A stretch of 64,000 nucleotides of DNA, taken from NCBI RefSeq assembly GCF_023922585.1, contig NZ_JAMFTN010000053.1:1-64000 (forward strand), read 5' to 3'. Position numbers and translations under genes: made by a program. Shown piece by piece: positions 27,656 to 36,310 of the stretch. A model generated the notes under the pieces. It worked only from the letters and a program-made list of their open reading frames with translations, was not told the origin of the DNA and did not search any database. The stretch comes from Aliidiomarina quisquiliarum. GTDB lineage: Bacteria; Pseudomonadota; Gammaproteobacteria; Enterobacterales; Alteromonadaceae. The stretch's first letter is position 1. Each line of letters starts with the position of its first letter.

Positions 27656-28669
27656 TTAATAACGGGCTTTATTACTAAACCAAACCACATCGGTGTCGTA
27701 TTTATTTACAATGTCTGCAACACCAAGGGTAAGAGCGAATAAAGCCATACGAATAAGTACGCCATTATCGGCTTGACGGAAAATGGCTAAGTTAGGGTTT
27801 TGGTTTAGGTCATTATCAAGCTCGTTTGCTTCCGCACGTGAATCGCGCGGCAAGGGGTGCATAATGACCGTATTAGGCTTGTAATGACGGGTGTAAATTT
27901 CATTGTTAAGTCGAAACTTGCCGCGATAAAGCGACGCTTCTTCAAGGCTAGCAAAACGTTCTTGCTGAATACGAGTTTGATAAACAATATCGGCGTCCAT
28001 TTCACCAACCAGCTCGTCGGTAACGCGGAACGCGTGGCCCGCGTCTGTTAGGGCGTTTAGCACTTCGTCGGGCATGGCCAATTCGCGGGGTGAAATTAAG
28101 GTAAAGCGCACATTTTTATACAGGCATAATAGCTTCGACAGAGAATGTACGGTACGGCCATACTTTAAATCGCCAATCATACAAATATGCATGCCATCTA
28201 CTTTACGGCCGTGGTGCCCGAGCTCTTTGGCTATAGTATATAAGTCGAGTAGAGCCTGGGTAGGGTGTTCGTTAGCGCCGTCTCCGCCATTGATTACGGG
28301 TACTCGGCTACCTTCAGCGAACTCAGCAACCGAACCAGCTTTAGGATGCCGCATGGTAATAATGTCGCTATAACTTGAAAGCACGCGAGCGGTATCAAAT
28401 AGCGACTCGCCTTTAGCAATGGCCGAGCTTTCCATGCCTGTGGTTTCCCGTACTTCGCCACCCAGTAAATTGAAGGCCGTACCAAAGCTTACTCTGGTTC
28501 GAGTTGAGGCTTCAAAAAACAAATTACCGAGAATTGCACCTTCAAGCACCTTGGTGCGTTTTCTGCGGTGCGCATAGGGTTCCATTTGGTCGGCTATGGT
28601 AAAAACACGCTGAATGGCGTCGGGGTTAAACTGCCCAACCGAAAGGATATTTGCTCCAGTGAATTGCAT
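27656..28669 (-). CDS. pyrB: Aspartate carbamoyltransferase catalytic chain
   Basis: The 337-residue enzyme condenses carbamoyl phosphate with aspartate in UMP synthesis. It has the carbamoyl-phosphate motif [13 protein letters not shown] at about 52-64, [11 protein letters not shown], and the HPLPR loop ([11 protein letters not shown]) near the C-terminus. It is about 25 residues longer than E. coli PyrB, with an extra tail after the GVADIVN helix. No pyrI regulatory gene follows; hemL does. It is likely driven by its own promoter in the hemJ-pyrB gap. Confidence 0.95.
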   Translation of the reverse strand: MQFTGANILSVGQFNPDAIQRVFTIADQMEPYAHRRKRTKVLEGAILGNLFFEASTRTRVSFGTAFNLLGGEVRETTGMESSAIAKGESLFDTARVLSSYSDIITMRHPKAGSVAEFAEGSRVPVINGGDGANEHPTQALLDLYTIAKELGHHGRKVDGMHICMIGDLKYGRTVHSLSKLLCLYKNVRFTLISPRELAMPDEVLNALTDAGHAFRVTDELVGEMDADIVYQTRIQQERFASLEEASLYRGKFRLNNEIYTRHYKPNTVIMHPLPRDSRAEANELDNDLNQNPNLAIFRQADNGVLIRMALFALTLGVADIVNKYDTDVVWFSNKARY

Positions 28670-28707
28670 AATGCTCTCTACTTTTACTTGCCCTATGGTG
28701 GGGCGGT

Positions 28708-28737
28708 ATTATAGCAGATGGAAGCCCCTAGGGTAAA
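28708..28737 (-). promoter_or_regulatory. Strong candidate pyrB promoter
   Basis: On the minus strand TTTACC (complement of 28732-28737), 18-nt spacer, and a perfect TATAAT (complement of 28708-28713), in the 72-bp gap between hemJ and pyrB. The leader would be only about 30 nt. Confidence 0.6.
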
Positions 28738-28741
28738 AGAA

Positions 28742-29191
28742 TTAGGTGCCAATGGCTGGCTTTAACACGGCTAAAATAATGATAGCAAACAAGGCCAAAA
28801 CGGGTATTTCATTAAAAATACGGAACCAGCGACCAGAACGAAAGTGGGCTGACCGTTTGATTTTTTTAACTAAATGGAAACAGTAAATATGGTATGCAAC
28901 TAAAAAAGTAATAAGCAGCAACTTAATATGCATCCAGTGCATTTGTTTTAGCCAACCTAAACCATATATCCATAACATGCCGGTACCAAACACTATGGTA
29001 AGAATGGCAAAAGGTGTAATAAAGAATAGTAAGCGGCGCTCCATAATTTGTAGTTGAGCATGCACAAGAGGCTCTTTACTTTCTGCATGGTAGACAAATA
29101 ATCGTGGTAAATAGAAAATGCCCGCAAACCATGCGACCATGAAGGCTAGGTGAAGCGCCTTGAACCATTGTAAAAGCTGGAACTCTGACAT
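28742..29191 (-). CDS. hemJ: Protoporphyrinogen IX oxidase HemJ (CopD-like membrane protein)
   Basis: The 149-residue membrane protein has four helices. N-terminal KALHLAFMVAWFAGIFYLPRLFVYH and the MHWMHIKLLLITFLVAYH segment carry the His, Arg and Lys residues conserved in HemJ, which oxidises protoporphyrinogen IX in bacteria without HemG or HemY. The start is ATG at 29191 (MSEFQLLQW) preceded by AAGGA; the ORF from 29260 adds 23 non-conserved residues. Closeness to hemL supports a heme role. It is divergent from the DUF6776-like gene. Confidence 0.88.
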   Translation of the reverse strand: MSEFQLLQWFKALHLAFMVAWFAGIFYLPRLFVYHAESKEPLVHAQLQIMERRLLFFITPFAILTIVFGTGMLWIYGLGWLKQMHWMHIKLLLITFLVAYHIYCFHLVKKIKRSAHFRSGRWFRIFNEIPVLALFAIIILAVLKPAIGT

Positions 29192-29275
29192 AATAGGTTT
29201 CCTTGAAAAGATACATAAATTTACCATGCCGGTCGGCAGAGGGCTAGTAGAGCCTTCCAACGAGGAGTTTATTAC

Positions 29276-29995
29276 GTGTTTAGCCTTGGCAGCCCGTTAA
29301 CCATACGAAGCTTCGTAGTTCTTGCATTGGCCTTAATTGGTGCTTTGTTTTTAGGTTATTACGGTGGAAATGCGCGAGTGCATTGGCAAAATGATCGCGT
29401 CGCCTGGCTTGAGCAGCAACATAGTAATTTATACCAGCGGCTAGATCAGTTAGAATACAAAAATAACATACTGCAAGTAGAGCTCGATGTAGAACGGAGT
29501 GCAAGTCGCTCATTACAAAATGAGCTTCGTGGGGTGCTGGAAGACAAAGCCAGTATTACTCGAGAGTTAGCCTTTTACCAGCGGGTGATGGCACCTGAAC
29601 TAGACACTAACGGTGTAGCGGTAGACTCCTTTGTAATTGTGGCTGCCACAAGCCCCAATACCTATTACTTTCGCCTTATTTTATTACAGTTAGAACGTGC
29701 GCAGCAACTGGTTCGAGGCCAGTTTGAAGTAACAGTTAAAGGTCAGCAGAGCGGCGAACGGGTTGAGTTAGACGTACTAGCAATGGCGGAACTTGGTGAC
29801 AAAGCCAATGAATTCACCATGAATTATTATACGTTGTCAGAAGGTACATTTAAGCTGCCGGAATTATTTGTACCGCAAAGTGTTATGGTGAAAGTAAAGG
29901 TAGGTAATAGCCGTCAGCTTGAACGAGCTTATCAGTGGCAAGACTTACTTAGTAACCCCGCTGTAATTGAACAAAGCACGGCAGACGAAAGCTAA
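29276..29995 (+). CDS. DUF6776-like membrane-anchored coiled-coil protein
   Basis: The 239-residue protein has one N-terminal membrane helix (about 10-29), a coiled coil (about 40-100, heptads through WLEQQHSNLYQRLDQLEYKN), and a C-terminal beta-rich domain ending FKLPELFVPQSVMVKVKVGNSRQLERAYQW. This layout and the tail pattern match DUF6776 proteins found in gammaproteobacteria. It is a type II inner-membrane protein with a periplasmic domain. GAGGAG precedes the GTG start. No function is known. It precedes erpA by 73 bp. Confidence 0.7.
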   Translation: MFSLGSPLTIRSFVVLALALIGALFLGYYGGNARVHWQNDRVAWLEQQHSNLYQRLDQLEYKNNILQVELDVERSASRSLQNELRGVLEDKASITRELAFYQRVMAPELDTNGVAVDSFVIVAATSPNTYYFRLILLQLERAQQLVRGQFEVTVKGQQSGERVELDVLAMAELGDKANEFTMNYYTLSEGTFKLPELFVPQSVMVKVKVGNSRQLERAYQWQDLLSNPAVIEQSTADES

Positions 29996-30068
29996 GCGAA
30001 GCACAAACTAACACGTACTTATTGAAACGTAGTAATTAGGTAAATTTTAACAAAGGTAAAAATAAAAC

Positions 30069-30416
30069 ATGACTAGTGTAGAACAGGCTATGCCACTTGA
30101 GTTTAGCGATGCTGCAGCAATGCGGGTTCATGCGCTTATCGCAGAGGAAGAGAATGACCAGCTTAAGTTGCGAGTATTTATTACCGGAGGGGGTTGTTCA
30201 GGCTTCCAGTACGGCTTTACGTTTGACGACAAAACTAATGCCGACGATTTCAAAATAGAGCGCAACGGGGTGGCCTTGGTGGTAGACCCAATGAGCCTAC
30301 AATACTTAATGGGCGGCGTGGTAGATTATGAAGAAGGGTTACAAGGGGCTCGTTTCTTTGTTAGCAACCCAAATGCAACTAGCACCTGTGGTTGTGGCTC
30401 TTCATTTTCTGTGTAG
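30069..30416 (+). CDS. erpA: Iron-sulfur cluster insertion protein ErpA
   Basis: The 115-residue A-type carrier delivers Fe-S clusters to targets such as IspG and IspH. The three cluster cysteines are C43 ([11 protein letters not shown]), C107 and C109 (TCGCGSS). Length and sequence match E. coli ErpA. It stands alone rather than in an isc operon, which is normal for erpA. In Pseudomonas erpA is likewise near anmK-mepM-tyrS. Confidence 0.97.
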   Translation: MTSVEQAMPLEFSDAAAMRVHALIAEEENDQLKLRVFITGGGCSGFQYGFTFDDKTNADDFKIERNGVALVVDPMSLQYLMGGVVDYEEGLQGARFFVSNPNATSTCGCGSSFSV

Positions 30417-30548
30417 GTTCGTAGTTTTATTGCTAACGAGGGTGTGCCTTGTATTATCACAGCCTTAGCGCTAGCAAGAGGCTATTGCGCAAAAATAAGA
30501 GTGATAACGCTCAGAAATTAAGAGTTGAATTAACAAAATACGAACACG

Positions 30549-30576
30549 AAATCAATTGATTTAATAAACAAATCAA
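30549..30576. promoter_or_regulatory. 14-bp perfect palindrome plus direct half-site repeat
   Basis: AAATCAATTGATTT (30549-30562) is a perfect palindrome, and AAATCAA recurs at 30570-30576. It lies 68-81 bp upstream of the DUF3718 gene, in a 213-bp gap after erpA. It resembles an operator with an extra half-site. The regulator is unknown. Confidence 0.35.
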
Positions 30577-30629
30577 GCAAAATCTAGCATTGTTTTAGAG
30601 CTCTACTACAGAGCAAGGAGTATAAAACA

Positions 30630-31019
30630 ATGCGATTATCAAATCATTTTATGGCTTTTCTTGTGGCCGCCGTAGTCTTTATGCTGCCAATTAAAAGTAA
30701 AGCTGCGGATATGGTGGCAGAAGGTTTGTGTAGTGCCGTTGTTGCTGATGATAGGCAGCGCATGCGCACTATACTTAGTAATCACAATATACGCTTGCGC
30801 AATGTGTTCACTAATGTGCGCTGCAATGGCTATAGCTTGCTGCAATTTGCTATTACTGCTGAAGCTATAGATGTAGGTGAAATGCTGATTCGGCTGTTAC
30901 CTACCAGCGCTATTGAAGGCGATAAAATTAACGGCGAAAGTGTTATACACTGGGCTGAAAAAGCTGGTTATGCTTCGTCGCCAGTACTGGCCGTAGTACG
31001 CGAACGAGTGAGCTATTAA
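30630..31019 (+). CDS. Exported small protein of the DUF3718 family
   Basis: The 129-residue protein has a signal peptide (residues 1-25, ending SKA|A). The mature part has two cysteines in the DUF3718 pattern (GLCSAVVADDRQRMRTIL and VRCNGYSLLQFA), probably disulfide-linked in the periplasm. The helical repeat-like C-terminal half (AITAEAIDVGEMLIRLLP...GESVIHWAEKAGY) faintly resembles an ankyrin unit. AAGGAG precedes the ATG at normal spacing. The gene is flanked by a possible operator and a strong terminator, so it is probably monocistronic. Function unknown. Confidence 0.75.
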   Translation: MRLSNHFMAFLVAAVVFMLPIKSKAADMVAEGLCSAVVADDRQRMRTILSNHNIRLRNVFTNVRCNGYSLLQFAITAEAIDVGEMLIRLLPTSAIEGDKINGESVIHWAEKAGYASSPVLAVVRERVSY

Positions 31020-31036
31020 AACCACCAAAAATTATT

Positions 31037-31076
31037 AAGCCCGTGCTTCAGTAACATGAAGCACGGGCTTTTTTTT
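31037..31076 (+). terminator. Strong intrinsic terminator after the DUF3718 gene
   Basis: AAGCCCGTGCTTCA (31037-31050) and TGAAGCACGGGCTT (31057-31070) form a perfect 14-bp stem with loop GTAACA, followed by eight Ts. Confidence 0.93.
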
Positions 31077-31115
31077 GTTACACTGCAAGTACATTTACTT
31101 CAGTAAGAGGGGCGT

Positions 31116-32423
31116 ATGAGCCTGTACCAAGAGCACCTAAAAACTGTAACACGTCGCTTTAATGAGGCGCTTGAAGCAAACGGTTTCGACAGCGTACTTA
31201 TCTTTGCGGGCCAGCCTGCAGTGGCTTTTCTTGATGATAATACTTACCCATACCGAGTAAACCCATTCTTCAAATACTGGGTGCCGGTAGTAGAAAGCCC
31301 GAAAAGTTTTATTTTTTATAAAATAGGCGAAACACCGCGGGTATTTTTATTTCAAGAACGCGACTTTTGGCATACGCAACCGCAAGTACCTTCTGGCGAC
31401 TGGCAGCAAATGGTAGACATAACTTTAGTTGATGCTATTCAGCCGGTACGCACAGCGTTATCTGGCCAGTTAGCTAAAACCGCATACATAGGTGAAAGCT
31501 TTGCTCCCCTACCTGAATGGGGCATTAACAATATGAACCCACAGGGGCTAATTGACCACTTGCACTTTCAGCGTCGTTTAAAAACTGAATATGAACTTAG
31601 CTGCATGAGAAAGGCCAATATAATAGCCGCTCGGGGCCATAATGCGGCTAAGGCTGCTTTTGATAACAAAGCCAGCGAGCTTGAAATTCATCATGCCTAT
31701 TTAGCAGCAACACAGTGCCATCAAGCGCAATTGCCTTATAACAGTATTGTGGCGTTAAACCAAAACGGGGCGGTTTTGCATTACGACAAATACGACACAT
31801 TAGCCCCGGCTGAACATCGCTCCTTCTTAATTGACGCTGGCGCTTTGTATAATGGCTACTGCGCAGACATAACCCGTACTTATAGTGCGTCGAGCAGCGG
31901 CTTTTATGCCGAATTAGTCGAGGCTATGGATCAAGCCGAACGTGACATTATTAGCGAAATTGAAGTGGGCCGTTCTTACTACGACTTGCATGTGGCTATG
32001 CACCATAAAATTGCAGGGCTATTAAGTCAGTTCGGTTTTCTTAAAATTGATGCCGCGACCATTTATGAACGTGGTTACACCAATGCATTCTTTCCGCATG
32101 GTTTAGGTCATTTTATTGGCTTACAAGTACACGACGTAGCGGGTTACTTGAAAAATGCTCAGGGTGAAAGTTATACCCGTGATGCACGCCATGCTTTCTT
32201 GCGTTTACGCAGCGACATTGAAATTGGCCAAGTATTTACTATTGAGCCAGGTTTATATGTGGTCGATCAGTTACTAGAAGAGTATGCGGGTAATGAAGAC
32301 TTTAATTGGCAACGCATTGCCGAGCTGCGTCCATTTGGTGGCGTGCGGGTTGAGGACAGCGTGCATGTTACCAAAAACGGCGTTGAGAACATTACCAGAG
32401 ATGCATTTGCTAGTTTGAAATAG
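31116..32423 (+). CDS. pepQ: Xaa-Pro dipeptidase
   Basis: The 435-residue M24B metallopeptidase cleaves X-Pro dipeptides. Dinuclear-metal ligands are visible: two Asp in FLIDAGALYNGYCADITRT, His in HGLGHFIGLQVHD, Glu in FTIEPGLY, and Glu in GVRVEDSV. Length is near E. coli PepQ (443). It starts about 40 bp after the DUF3718 terminator with AGAGGGG upstream, so it has its own promoter. It converges on anmK. Confidence 0.95.
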   Translation: MSLYQEHLKTVTRRFNEALEANGFDSVLIFAGQPAVAFLDDNTYPYRVNPFFKYWVPVVESPKSFIFYKIGETPRVFLFQERDFWHTQPQVPSGDWQQMVDITLVDAIQPVRTALSGQLAKTAYIGESFAPLPEWGINNMNPQGLIDHLHFQRRLKTEYELSCMRKANIIAARGHNAAKAAFDNKASELEIHHAYLAATQCHQAQLPYNSIVALNQNGAVLHYDKYDTLAPAEHRSFLIDAGALYNGYCADITRTYSASSSGFYAELVEAMDQAERDIISEIEVGRSYYDLHVAMHHKIAGLLSQFGFLKIDAATIYERGYTNAFFPHGLGHFIGLQVHDVAGYLKNAQGESYTRDARHAFLRLRSDIEIGQVFTIEPGLYVVDQLLEEYAGNEDFNWQRIAELRPFGGVRVEDSVHVTKNGVENITRDAFASLK

Positions 32424-32442
32424 CCGGTAAAGCGAACTAAAA

Positions 32443-32469
32443 ACGCCTGCCGGCTTATAAGGCAGGCGT
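32443..32469. terminator. Hairpin terminator overlapping the anmK 3' end
   Basis: ACGCCTGCC (32443-32451) pairs with GGCAGGCGT (32461-32469), a perfect 9-bp stem. Read on the minus strand it is followed by TTTTAG, fitting termination of anmK; it also lies just after pepQ. Confidence 0.65.
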
Positions 32470-33564
32470 GTAGCAACCTAGTACCGCTGCCCGTTTAGCC
32501 CCTGTCACTGCAGTTAAATTACCCACTAGCCCTGCTACATGGCAATGGGCTAACCAAGCAAACAAAATAGCCTCTACCCAATCAGGGTCTACACCTAAGG
32601 CATCAGTACTTTGCCAGTCAATGGCAGTAGCTAAGCTTTGTAACCGAACAAGCAATTGCTTATTGTGTACACCGCCCCCGCATAAATACACCTGCTGCGC
32701 AGGAGCAAATTGCTTGAGCGCTTGAATAACCGAGTGTGCAGTTAATTCAACTAAAGTAGCTTGTACGTTTATTGGCTCAAGCAGGCTTTGCTTGCTTAAG
32801 TGCTGCTGTAGCCAGTTTAGCGTAAAGTATTCACGGCCAGTGCTTTTTGGTGGTGCTTGTTGAAAGTAAGGATCGGCTAAGCAACTTTGAAGTAAGCTTA
32901 CATTCACTGTACCTAAGCTAGCCCAGGTTCCATCTTTGTCGTACCGGCCCGCATGATGTTGCTGGTACCAAGCGTCAAGCAAGGTGTTGGCGGGGCCGCA
33001 GTCAAAGCCTATAACTTCGCCATGTTGCGGTAGCCAGGAAATATTGGCAATGCCACCCAAATTAATTACAGCACGGTTAACGTTTGGCGAATGAAAAAGA
33101 GCTCGGTGTAAGGCTGGTGCCAGGGGTGCACCTTGACCACCAAGGGCAATGTCTTTTTGTCTAAAATGCGAGACCACGGCAATACCCGTATTAGCAGCTA
33201 ATGTTGCGGCACAGCCCAGCTGTAGGCTGAAAGCAGGGCTTAATTCAGGGTGATGGCGCACGGTTTGGCCATGACTGCCAATGGCGGTAATGTCACTTGC
33301 AGTTAAATTACATAAGGTCAAAAGTTGCTGCACCGCTTCACTAGCCACGAGCGCAAATTCCCGATCGGCTAAACCAAACGCCACTAGCTCATTGGGTTGA
33401 GGGGTGCATAAGCTTTGTAAGCGTTGCTGCAACGGAAGTGGAAAAGAATGGCTGTAACATTGGAGGAGCTTTATTTGCTCCCCCTGCATCGAAATTAATG
33501 CTAAATCAATAGCGTCAATACTAGTGCCAGAAAGAATACCAATATAACGCTGGTGATTAGTCAT
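32455..33564 (-). CDS. anmK: Anhydro-N-acetylmuramic acid kinase
   Basis: The 369-residue ASKHA-fold kinase opens the anhydro ring of anhMurNAc and phosphorylates it to MurNAc-6-P in cell-wall recycling. Signatures: GILSGTSIDAIDLALI at the N-terminus, GSHGQTVRHHP, and GFDCGPANTLLDAW. Its start overlaps the mepM-like gene by 8 nt, so the two are co-translated. With amgK-murU and mpl elsewhere in the window it outlines a recycling pathway. Confidence 0.96.
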   Translation of the reverse strand: MTNHQRYIGILSGTSIDAIDLALISMQGEQIKLLQCYSHSFPLPLQQRLQSLCTPQPNELVAFGLADREFALVASEAVQQLLTLCNLTASDITAIGSHGQTVRHHPELSPAFSLQLGCAATLAANTGIAVVSHFRQKDIALGGQGAPLAPALHRALFHSPNVNRAVINLGGIANISWLPQHGEVIGFDCGPANTLLDAWYQQHHAGRYDKDGTWASLGTVNVSLLQSCLADPYFQQAPPKSTGREYFTLNWLQQHLSKQSLLEPINVQATLVELTAHSVIQALKQFAPAQQVYLCGGGVHNKQLLVRLQSLATAIDWQSTDALGVDPDWVEAILFAWLAHCHVAGLVGNLTAVTGAKRAAVLGCYTPAL

Positions 33565-34870
33565 TATTGAAAGCGAGGAATATACGCTGACGGCTCGCTA
33601 TCATAGCCATTTTTTGCTCGGCAATGGCGGTAAAGGGCTTGAGTTCATCGGCTGGTAACGATTCTGACTGTGGTAAGTTTACCGTACGCGGATTACGGTG
33701 CGTACCGTCGACTAAGAACTCATAGTGCAAGTGAGCACCTGTTACTCGGCCAGTTGCGCCAACTCGGCCAATAATTTGGCCTTGACGAATGCGTTCACCG
33801 TTATTCACATGGCGACGGCTTAAATGCAGATATTTAGTAACATAGCGTTCGCCATGCTGAATGAAAATATAGTGGCCATTTAAATTGTTATAAGCACTTG
33901 CAATAACACGGCCGTCGCCAGCAGCCATTACCGGCGTACCTGTAGCGGCTGCATAGTCGATACCATTATGGGGCGCTACACGCCCAGTTACCGGGTGTAA
34001 GCGGCGCGGGTTAAAGCTTGAGCTTACGCGGGTGAAATGCACTGGCGCCCGCAAAAAGCTTTTGCGCATATTCTTCCCGGCAGGGGTGTAATAATTGCCA
34101 TTTTCATGTCGTACTGCACGAAAGGTTTCGCGCTGGTTAACAAACTCAGCCGCAACAATGTTGCCAGTACCCACGTATTCGCCATCAACAAACTTTTGCT
34201 CGAACAACACCGCAAAATGGTCGCCCTGACGAATGTCTAAGGCAAAGTCTATATCCCACCCAAACAGTTCGGCAAGGTTCATAATTTGAGATTGGGTAAG
34301 CCCAGCTTCAACACCCGCATTCCAGAAATTACTAGTAATAGATGCCTGCGCAAACTCTAAGCGGCTTTCAAATTCTTTGGTTTCACGGCTAGCAATGTAG
34401 TCGTTGTCGCTTTCCTGAGAGCGCAAAACAAAGGTATCGGTGTCGTTCAGCGCATAGCGCAATTCGATAATATGATTATTAGCGTCTTTGGCTATTTGAA
34501 TTGAATCGCCAGGGTGCACCCGGCGTAATAAATTGTCTTTATCTGCTTTTGTTAAGCGGTACAGTTGTTGGGCCGAAAATCCAAGGCTAGAGAATATACG
34601 GGCCAAGCTGTCGCCAGGTTGAATTTCATAGTCTACCCAGTCAATGTCTTGCTGCGTAGGCTCATCAAGCTCGTTTAAAGCAAGGGTTAAGGGCAGTGGG
34701 TAGCGTTTACCAAGCTCAAGCATGGTTTCGGCTTGCTCATGGTTGCGCGACGCACTAGCGCGCTCTGAAGGCCAGAATAAAAGGATCAGTAAAAGCGCGG
34801 TAATACCCGATATCGTAATTTTATGACGTCGTGGAAGCATACGAACGACGTTTTTCATTGGCTTAACCAT
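33557..34870 (-). CDS. mepM: M23 peptidoglycan DD-endopeptidase, MepM-like
   Basis: The 437-residue protein has one N-terminal membrane/signal segment (about 18-36), a LysM/OapA-like region near DYEIQPGDSLARIFSSLG, and a C-terminal lysostaphin-type M23 domain. Zinc ligands are visible in HNGIDYAA (H and D) and HLHYEF. MepM cuts crosslinks to permit wall growth. The length is near E. coli MepM (440). It overlaps anmK by 8 nt and is divergent from tyrS, an order also seen in Pseudomonas. Confidence 0.92.
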   Translation of the reverse strand: MVKPMKNVVRMLPRRHKITISGITALLLILLFWPSERASASRNHEQAETMLELGKRYPLPLTLALNELDEPTQQDIDWVDYEIQPGDSLARIFSSLGFSAQQLYRLTKADKDNLLRRVHPGDSIQIAKDANNHIIELRYALNDTDTFVLRSQESDNDYIASRETKEFESRLEFAQASITSNFWNAGVEAGLTQSQIMNLAELFGWDIDFALDIRQGDHFAVLFEQKFVDGEYVGTGNIVAAEFVNQRETFRAVRHENGNYYTPAGKNMRKSFLRAPVHFTRVSSSFNPRRLHPVTGRVAPHNGIDYAAATGTPVMAAGDGRVIASAYNNLNGHYIFIQHGERYVTKYLHLSRRHVNNGERIRQGQIIGRVGATGRVTGAHLHYEFLVDGTHRNPRTVNLPQSESLPADELKPFTAIAEQKMAMIASRQRIFLAFNND

Positions 34871-35009
34871 AAAAAGAAACCTAATTGCAACGCAGTCAGT
34901 AGCATAATAGCATTTTATGCTGTTGGCTAGTGCTGAGTTATTTCAATAAAAAGCTGCTTTGCAGTAGAATGGTCTAAATGTAAAAAGTTCATGTTAACTG
35001 GAGTAAAGA

Positions 35010-36212
35010 ATGAGTATTAAAGTGGCTGAGGCAATGGCACTCATTACCCGTGGTGTCGACGAAATACTGCTAAGCGAAGAATTGGAAAAGAAGTTAAGCC
35101 GTGGCAAGCCACTTACAATTAAAGCGGGTTTTGATCCAACCGCGCCAGACTTACATTTAGGACACACAGTTTTACTAAATAAGCTGCGAGTGTTTCAAGA
35201 CTTAGGGCATAAAGTAGTATTTTTGATCGGTGACTTCACCGGTATGATTGGCGATCCTTCAGGTAAAAATGTTACTCGCAAACCCTTAAGTCGCGAAGAA
35301 GTATTGGCCAATGCGGAAACCTATAAAGAGCAAGTTTATAAGGTTCTCGAACCTGCGAAAACCGACGTACGCTTTAATAGCGAGTGGATGGGGGTAATGG
35401 ACGCTGCGGGCATGATCAAGCTTGCTGCTCGCCAAACCGTTGCCCGAATGCTTGAGCGCGATGACTTTAAAAATCGTTATAAAGAAGGCCAGCCCATTGC
35501 TATTCACGAGTTTATTTATCCTTTAGTACAAGGCTGGGATTCGGTAGTGCTGAAAGCCGATGTTGAAATGGGCGGTACTGATCAGCGTTTTAATTTACTA
35601 ATGGGGCGAGAGCTGCAACGTGAGGAAGGGCAAGAGCCACAAACCGTTATTACCGTTCCTTTACTTGAAGGCCTAGACGGCGTACAAAAAATGTCGAAGT
35701 CGTTAGGGAACTACATTGGTATTACTGACGCGCCAAACGATATGTTTGGGAAGATAATGTCGGTGTCAGACGAACTTATGTGGCGCTATTTTGAACTGCT
35801 TAGCTTCCGTTCTGCTAGTGACATTAATGACTTACAAGATGCGGTTGCCAAGGGTGAAAACCCGCGTAACATTAAAGTGTTGTTAGCGAAGGAACTGATA
35901 GGTCGCTTTCACAACGAAGCTGCAGCCGACGCGGCAGAACAAGACTTTATTCAACGCTTCCAGAAAAATGCAATACCAGATGACATCGACGACGTTGAAC
36001 TAACGCTTGACGATGCACAGCTAGGTATTAGCAGTGTGTTACGCGAGGCCGGCTTAGTGCAGTCAACGTCTGAGGCAATGCGCATGATTAAGCAAAATGC
36101 AGTGCGTATTGATGGTGAACGAATTACCGATGCTAAACATGAGTGCGAGCGAGGCTCTTCCGCTGTCTACCAGGTGGGTAAGCGTAAATTTGCTCGGATC
36201 AAGTTAAATTAA
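35010..36212 (+). CDS. tyrS: Tyrosyl-tRNA synthetase
   Basis: The 400-residue class I synthetase charges tRNA-Tyr. The HIGH-like motif HLGH is at 49-52 and KMSKS at 227-231, with a C-terminal S4 RNA-binding domain (about 335-400). It resembles the TyrZ/Pseudomonas-type enzyme (about 400 residues, KMSKS rather than KFGKT) more than the 424-residue E. coli enzyme. GGAG lies before the ATG. A strong terminator follows. Confidence 0.96.
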   Translation: MSIKVAEAMALITRGVDEILLSEELEKKLSRGKPLTIKAGFDPTAPDLHLGHTVLLNKLRVFQDLGHKVVFLIGDFTGMIGDPSGKNVTRKPLSREEVLANAETYKEQVYKVLEPAKTDVRFNSEWMGVMDAAGMIKLAARQTVARMLERDDFKNRYKEGQPIAIHEFIYPLVQGWDSVVLKADVEMGGTDQRFNLLMGRELQREEGQEPQTVITVPLLEGLDGVQKMSKSLGNYIGITDAPNDMFGKIMSVSDELMWRYFELLSFRSASDINDLQDAVAKGENPRNIKVLLAKELIGRFHNEAAADAAEQDFIQRFQKNAIPDDIDDVELTLDDAQLGISSVLREAGLVQSTSEAMRMIKQNAVRIDGERITDAKHECERGSSAVYQVGKRKFARIKLN

Positions 36213-36244
36213 GCTGTTTTAATAGTAAGTATTTAGAACCGAAT

Positions 36245-36279
36245 AAAAAGGGCGCTGATAAGCTATCAGCGCCCTTTTT
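36245..36279 (+). terminator. Strong terminator after tyrS
   Basis: A 16-bp perfect stem: left arm 36245-36260 (AAAAAGGGCGCTGATA), loop AGC, right arm 36264-36279 (TATCAGCGCCCTTTTT). The A/T ends make it work in both directions, so it may also end the convergent chemoreceptor transcript. Confidence 0.92.
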
Positions 36280-36310
36280 CGTTAATGTTTCGGTTAATAA
36301 CTAAAAGTAA

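Noticed and set aside
30417-30629. tRNA or small RNA gene after erpA
   Set aside because: No cloverleaf or terminator-ended RNA could be drawn; only a palindrome and an AT-rich leader are visible.
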